From contig NZ_CP070982.1 of assembly GCF_018417595.1 (NCBI RefSeq), forward strand, positions 2,505,501 through 2,569,500: a DNA stretch of 64,000 nt. The letters are read 5' to 3'. This document shows positions 62,497 through 64,000 of this stretch, one piece after another; within the stretch, counting starts at the first letter, position 1, and each line of letters opens with the position of its first letter. The notes beneath the pieces were generated by a model, which saw only the letters and a list, made by a program, of their open reading frames with translations, was not told where the DNA came from and ran no database searches. A program made the translations under genes and the position numbers. Source of the stretch: Pseudomonas entomophila. GTDB taxonomy: Bacteria > Pseudomonadota > Gammaproteobacteria > Pseudomonadales > Pseudomonadaceae.

Positions 62497-63159
62497 GTGG
62501 AACTGATAGAAGTGAGTATCCTGGGCTCATGTATATTGCTAATCATCTGTGGTCTGTATTATGGGGCGGCATTCCTCGGGCGAAGAAATTATCTGCTCGG
62601 CGGAGAGTTTTTGATTGTCGGGATATCCGCGACGAATTTCGCGATCTTCCTCGTTACGGGCTGGCTGGAAAATTATAACGTTGCCATATTCCTCGATGCT
62701 TTTTCCCGGGGTGTTGGAATTCCAGTTATTGCAACGCTTGGCTTGATGGCGGTAACGCACGATTACAAACCGTCCCCGGTGAATGACATTGTGTTGTTCC
62801 TGGCTGGCTTTACGGTTGCAGCCATTTACTTCATGTCGAGTTCATTCAAGCAGTTCCTGCCTTATTTTTATATGGTGATGTGGCTGGCGTACACAGCGTA
62901 CCTGGCCTATTTCATTTGGCGACTGGTTTGTGCCAGAGAGCTTCTGCATGCGCTGGCTACCACCTTGGGCGGTGTGGCGGGGCTAACGATAGCATTCCGG
63001 TATGACTTCTTTCCGATTCCGGGTGACGACTCAAAGATGGTATTCATGACCTTTGCTTTCTTGACTTGGTCGTACTCGATTGTGCAATCGTTCTATGCCT
63101 ATGGTGCACTTCAGCGTTCTAGAAGTGCCCCAGTTGAGGCGTTACTCAATGCTCGTTGA
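62497..63159 (+). CDS. Integral membrane protein of unknown function
   Basis: A 220-residue protein with seven predicted helices, for example 'ILGSCILLIICGLYYGAAFL', 'FLIVGISATNFAIFLVTGW' and 'IVLFLAGFTVAAIYFM'. No family is recognised. GTG 62497 is taken as start because GAGAGAGG lies 8 nt upstream, while the earlier ATG at 62464 has no ribosome site. It follows the 71-residue protein by 162 bp and ends before a clear terminator. Its GC content is lower than the neighbours. Possibly a transporter or sensor for the ketone pathway substrate. Confidence 0.7.
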   Translation: MELIEVSILGSCILLIICGLYYGAAFLGRRNYLLGGEFLIVGISATNFAIFLVTGWLENYNVAIFLDAFSRGVGIPVIATLGLMAVTHDYKPSPVNDIVLFLAGFTVAAIYFMSSSFKQFLPYFYMVMWLAYTAYLAYFIWRLVCARELLHALATTLGGVAGLTIAFRYDFFPIPGDDSKMVFMTFAFLTWSYSIVQSFYAYGALQRSRSAPVEALLNAR

Positions 63160-63241
63160 ATTGAGCGGCGCAGGTGCGCCGTTATGCCGCCAATTTCTTG
63201 ATTCGAAGTAACTCCATGTCGGGCCATAGGCCCGCTTCTTT

Positions 63242-63265
63242 ACCGCCTCCAGGGGCGGTTTTTTT
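63242..63265 (+). terminator. Rho-independent terminator after the PhyH operon
   Basis: ACCGCC-TCCAGG-GGCGGT followed by a run of seven T residues. A second GC dyad (CGGCGCA-GG-TGCGCCG) at 63166-63181 lies just after the membrane protein stop. Confidence 0.8.
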
Positions 63266-63517
63266 ATGGGTAATTGATTCATTTCCATGATTGGGTTTTC
63301 AATGGAAATATTTAAGGCTTGCTCAATGTAAACGGCAGCTTGCGATGGGTAAGTATAACTAGCAATGCATCATGGTTGGGCATGCGCTGGTAACACATGT
63401 TTCTTTACTTCCCATTAAGGTGCAGGCATCTGATGAACATAGATCGCCACTGTCGACTAAACACCTGATTTATCTAACTTAATCATTCCACGAGACTTCT
63501 GGCATATGGATTGCTTT

Positions 63518-63559
63518 CTGATCATTTGACATGGTCAATTGATCATGTCAAATGATCAG
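63518..63559. promoter_or_regulatory. TetR operator 3, 42-bp palindrome before the DUF1329 gene
   Basis: A 42-bp palindrome with one mismatched pair contains three boxes, TCATTTGA (63522), TCAATTGA (63535) and TCAAATGA (63548), each 13 bp apart. It lies 72 bp before the DUF1329 start and is the strongest of the three operators. The rest of the 63160-63631 gap shows no gene. Confidence 0.7.
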
Positions 63560-63631
63560 CTTGCGATAGGTGCCCATTTCCGTGTGGATGGTCGGGTAGC
63601 CGGTCCAGGCCCTTTGTTCGAGGAGCCTCCA

Positions 63632-64000
63632 ATGAAAGAAGTATCTACAGGGCAGAAAGACGACATGTCCGCCCGCTGTATTTTCAGGCATCTGCTGGTT
63701 ACCCTCGCGGTATCGACCGCGATGTGCTCGGTACAGGCCGCACCCCAGGTGGCGGGGGAGCTGGGTTCGAAGCTGACGCCACTGGGCGGTGAGGTGGCCG
63801 CTAGTTCAAGCGGGGATATTCCGGCCTGGACTGCTCCGGGGCCGCAAGGGGGGGGCTGGAGCTATGGCCAGGTGCGGGGGGACCACTGGAAGTTCAAGGA
63901 TGACAAACCCCTCTACAGCATCGACTCGAACAGCGTGACGCAGTATACGAGCAAGCTGTCCCCCGGCCAGCTCGAACTGTTCAAGAAGATTCCGGGCTAT
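63632..64000 (+). CDS. DUF1329 protein, N-terminal part (runs off the window)
   Basis: The first 123 residues are visible. A signal peptide ('RHLLVTLAVSTAMCSVQA', cleavage near residue 36) is followed by the DUF1329 opening 'LGSKLTPLGGEVAASSSGDIPAWTAPG' and 'FKDDKPLYSIDSNSVTQYTSKLSPGQLELFKK'. DUF1329 proteins are periplasmic or outer-membrane-associated LolB-like proteins, often induced with catabolic genes for hydrophobic compounds and paired with DUF1302. GAGGAG precedes the ATG at 63632. Operator 3 places it in the TetR regulon. Confidence 0.85.
   Translation, partial: MKEVSTGQKDDMSARCIFRHLLVTLAVSTAMCSVQAAPQVAGELGSKLTPLGGEVAASSSGDIPAWTAPGPQGGGWSYGQVRGDHWKFKDDKPLYSIDSNSVTQYTSKLSPGQLELFKKIPGY

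Overview
The window looks like a chromosomal segment of a Pseudomonas putida-group bacterium. The core genes are GC-rich and codon-biased like that group. P. putida-type REP elements, CA motifs (Crc/Hfq sites), DUF2790 proteins and a complete levulinate (lva) operon in its known gene order all point the same way. No rRNA, tRNA or CRISPR array was seen.

Region 1 (1-7.1 kb) is ordinary core: the end of an AraC regulator, a RidA-like protein, trmK, an MFS carrier, a small DUF2790 protein, a LysR regulator, an OprD porin and a DUF1624 membrane protein. Region 2 (7.1-9.6 kb) is accessory. It holds gene relics, an orphan hcp-DUF4225-membrane protein cassette (type VI secretion cargo with probable immunity) and a 67-residue peptide with a double-glycine leader. 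Region 3 (9.6-28 kb) has a MocR regulator divergent from an amino acid permease with an attenuator-like leader, tam, a 441-bp nested inverted repeat, a phosphonate-type LysR/OPA transporter/FAD oxidase cluster, a two-component system, a DMT exporter, a YdeP-like molybdoenzyme and the cyanide-insensitive oxidase cioAB.

Region 4 (28-39.9 kb) is the main accessory island, clearly lower in GC. It starts with a second hcp-DUF4225-membrane cassette and a repeat-protein gene broken by a 4-bp duplication. A Tn7-like tnsA-tnsB-tnsC-tniQ operon follows, divergent from a tyrosine recombinase-like gene that has lost catalytic residues. After it come an intact tyrosine recombinase, a probable DNA-binding protein, a truncated serine recombinase and remnants.

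Region 5 (39.9-49.3 kb) is lvaR-lvaABCDEFG: a sigma54 activator, a good -24/-12 promoter, an APH-like kinase with its small partner, an acyl-CoA dehydrogenase-like enzyme, an SDR, an acyl-CoA synthetase and a cation/solute symporter pair. Region 6 (49.3-64 kb) is a catabolic block on the minus strand. It has an imine reductase-like enzyme, two class III aminotransferases, an aminobutyraldehyde dehydrogenase-like enzyme and a permease (amine or amino acid use). An Fe-alcohol dehydrogenase, an alpha/beta hydrolase and a Baeyer-Villiger-type monooxygenase follow (ketone/ester use). A TetR regulator sits among three matching operators built from TCAWWTGA boxes spaced 13 bp apart. These operators link the monooxygenase operon, the TetR/PhyH intergenic region and a DUF1329 gene cut by the window end.
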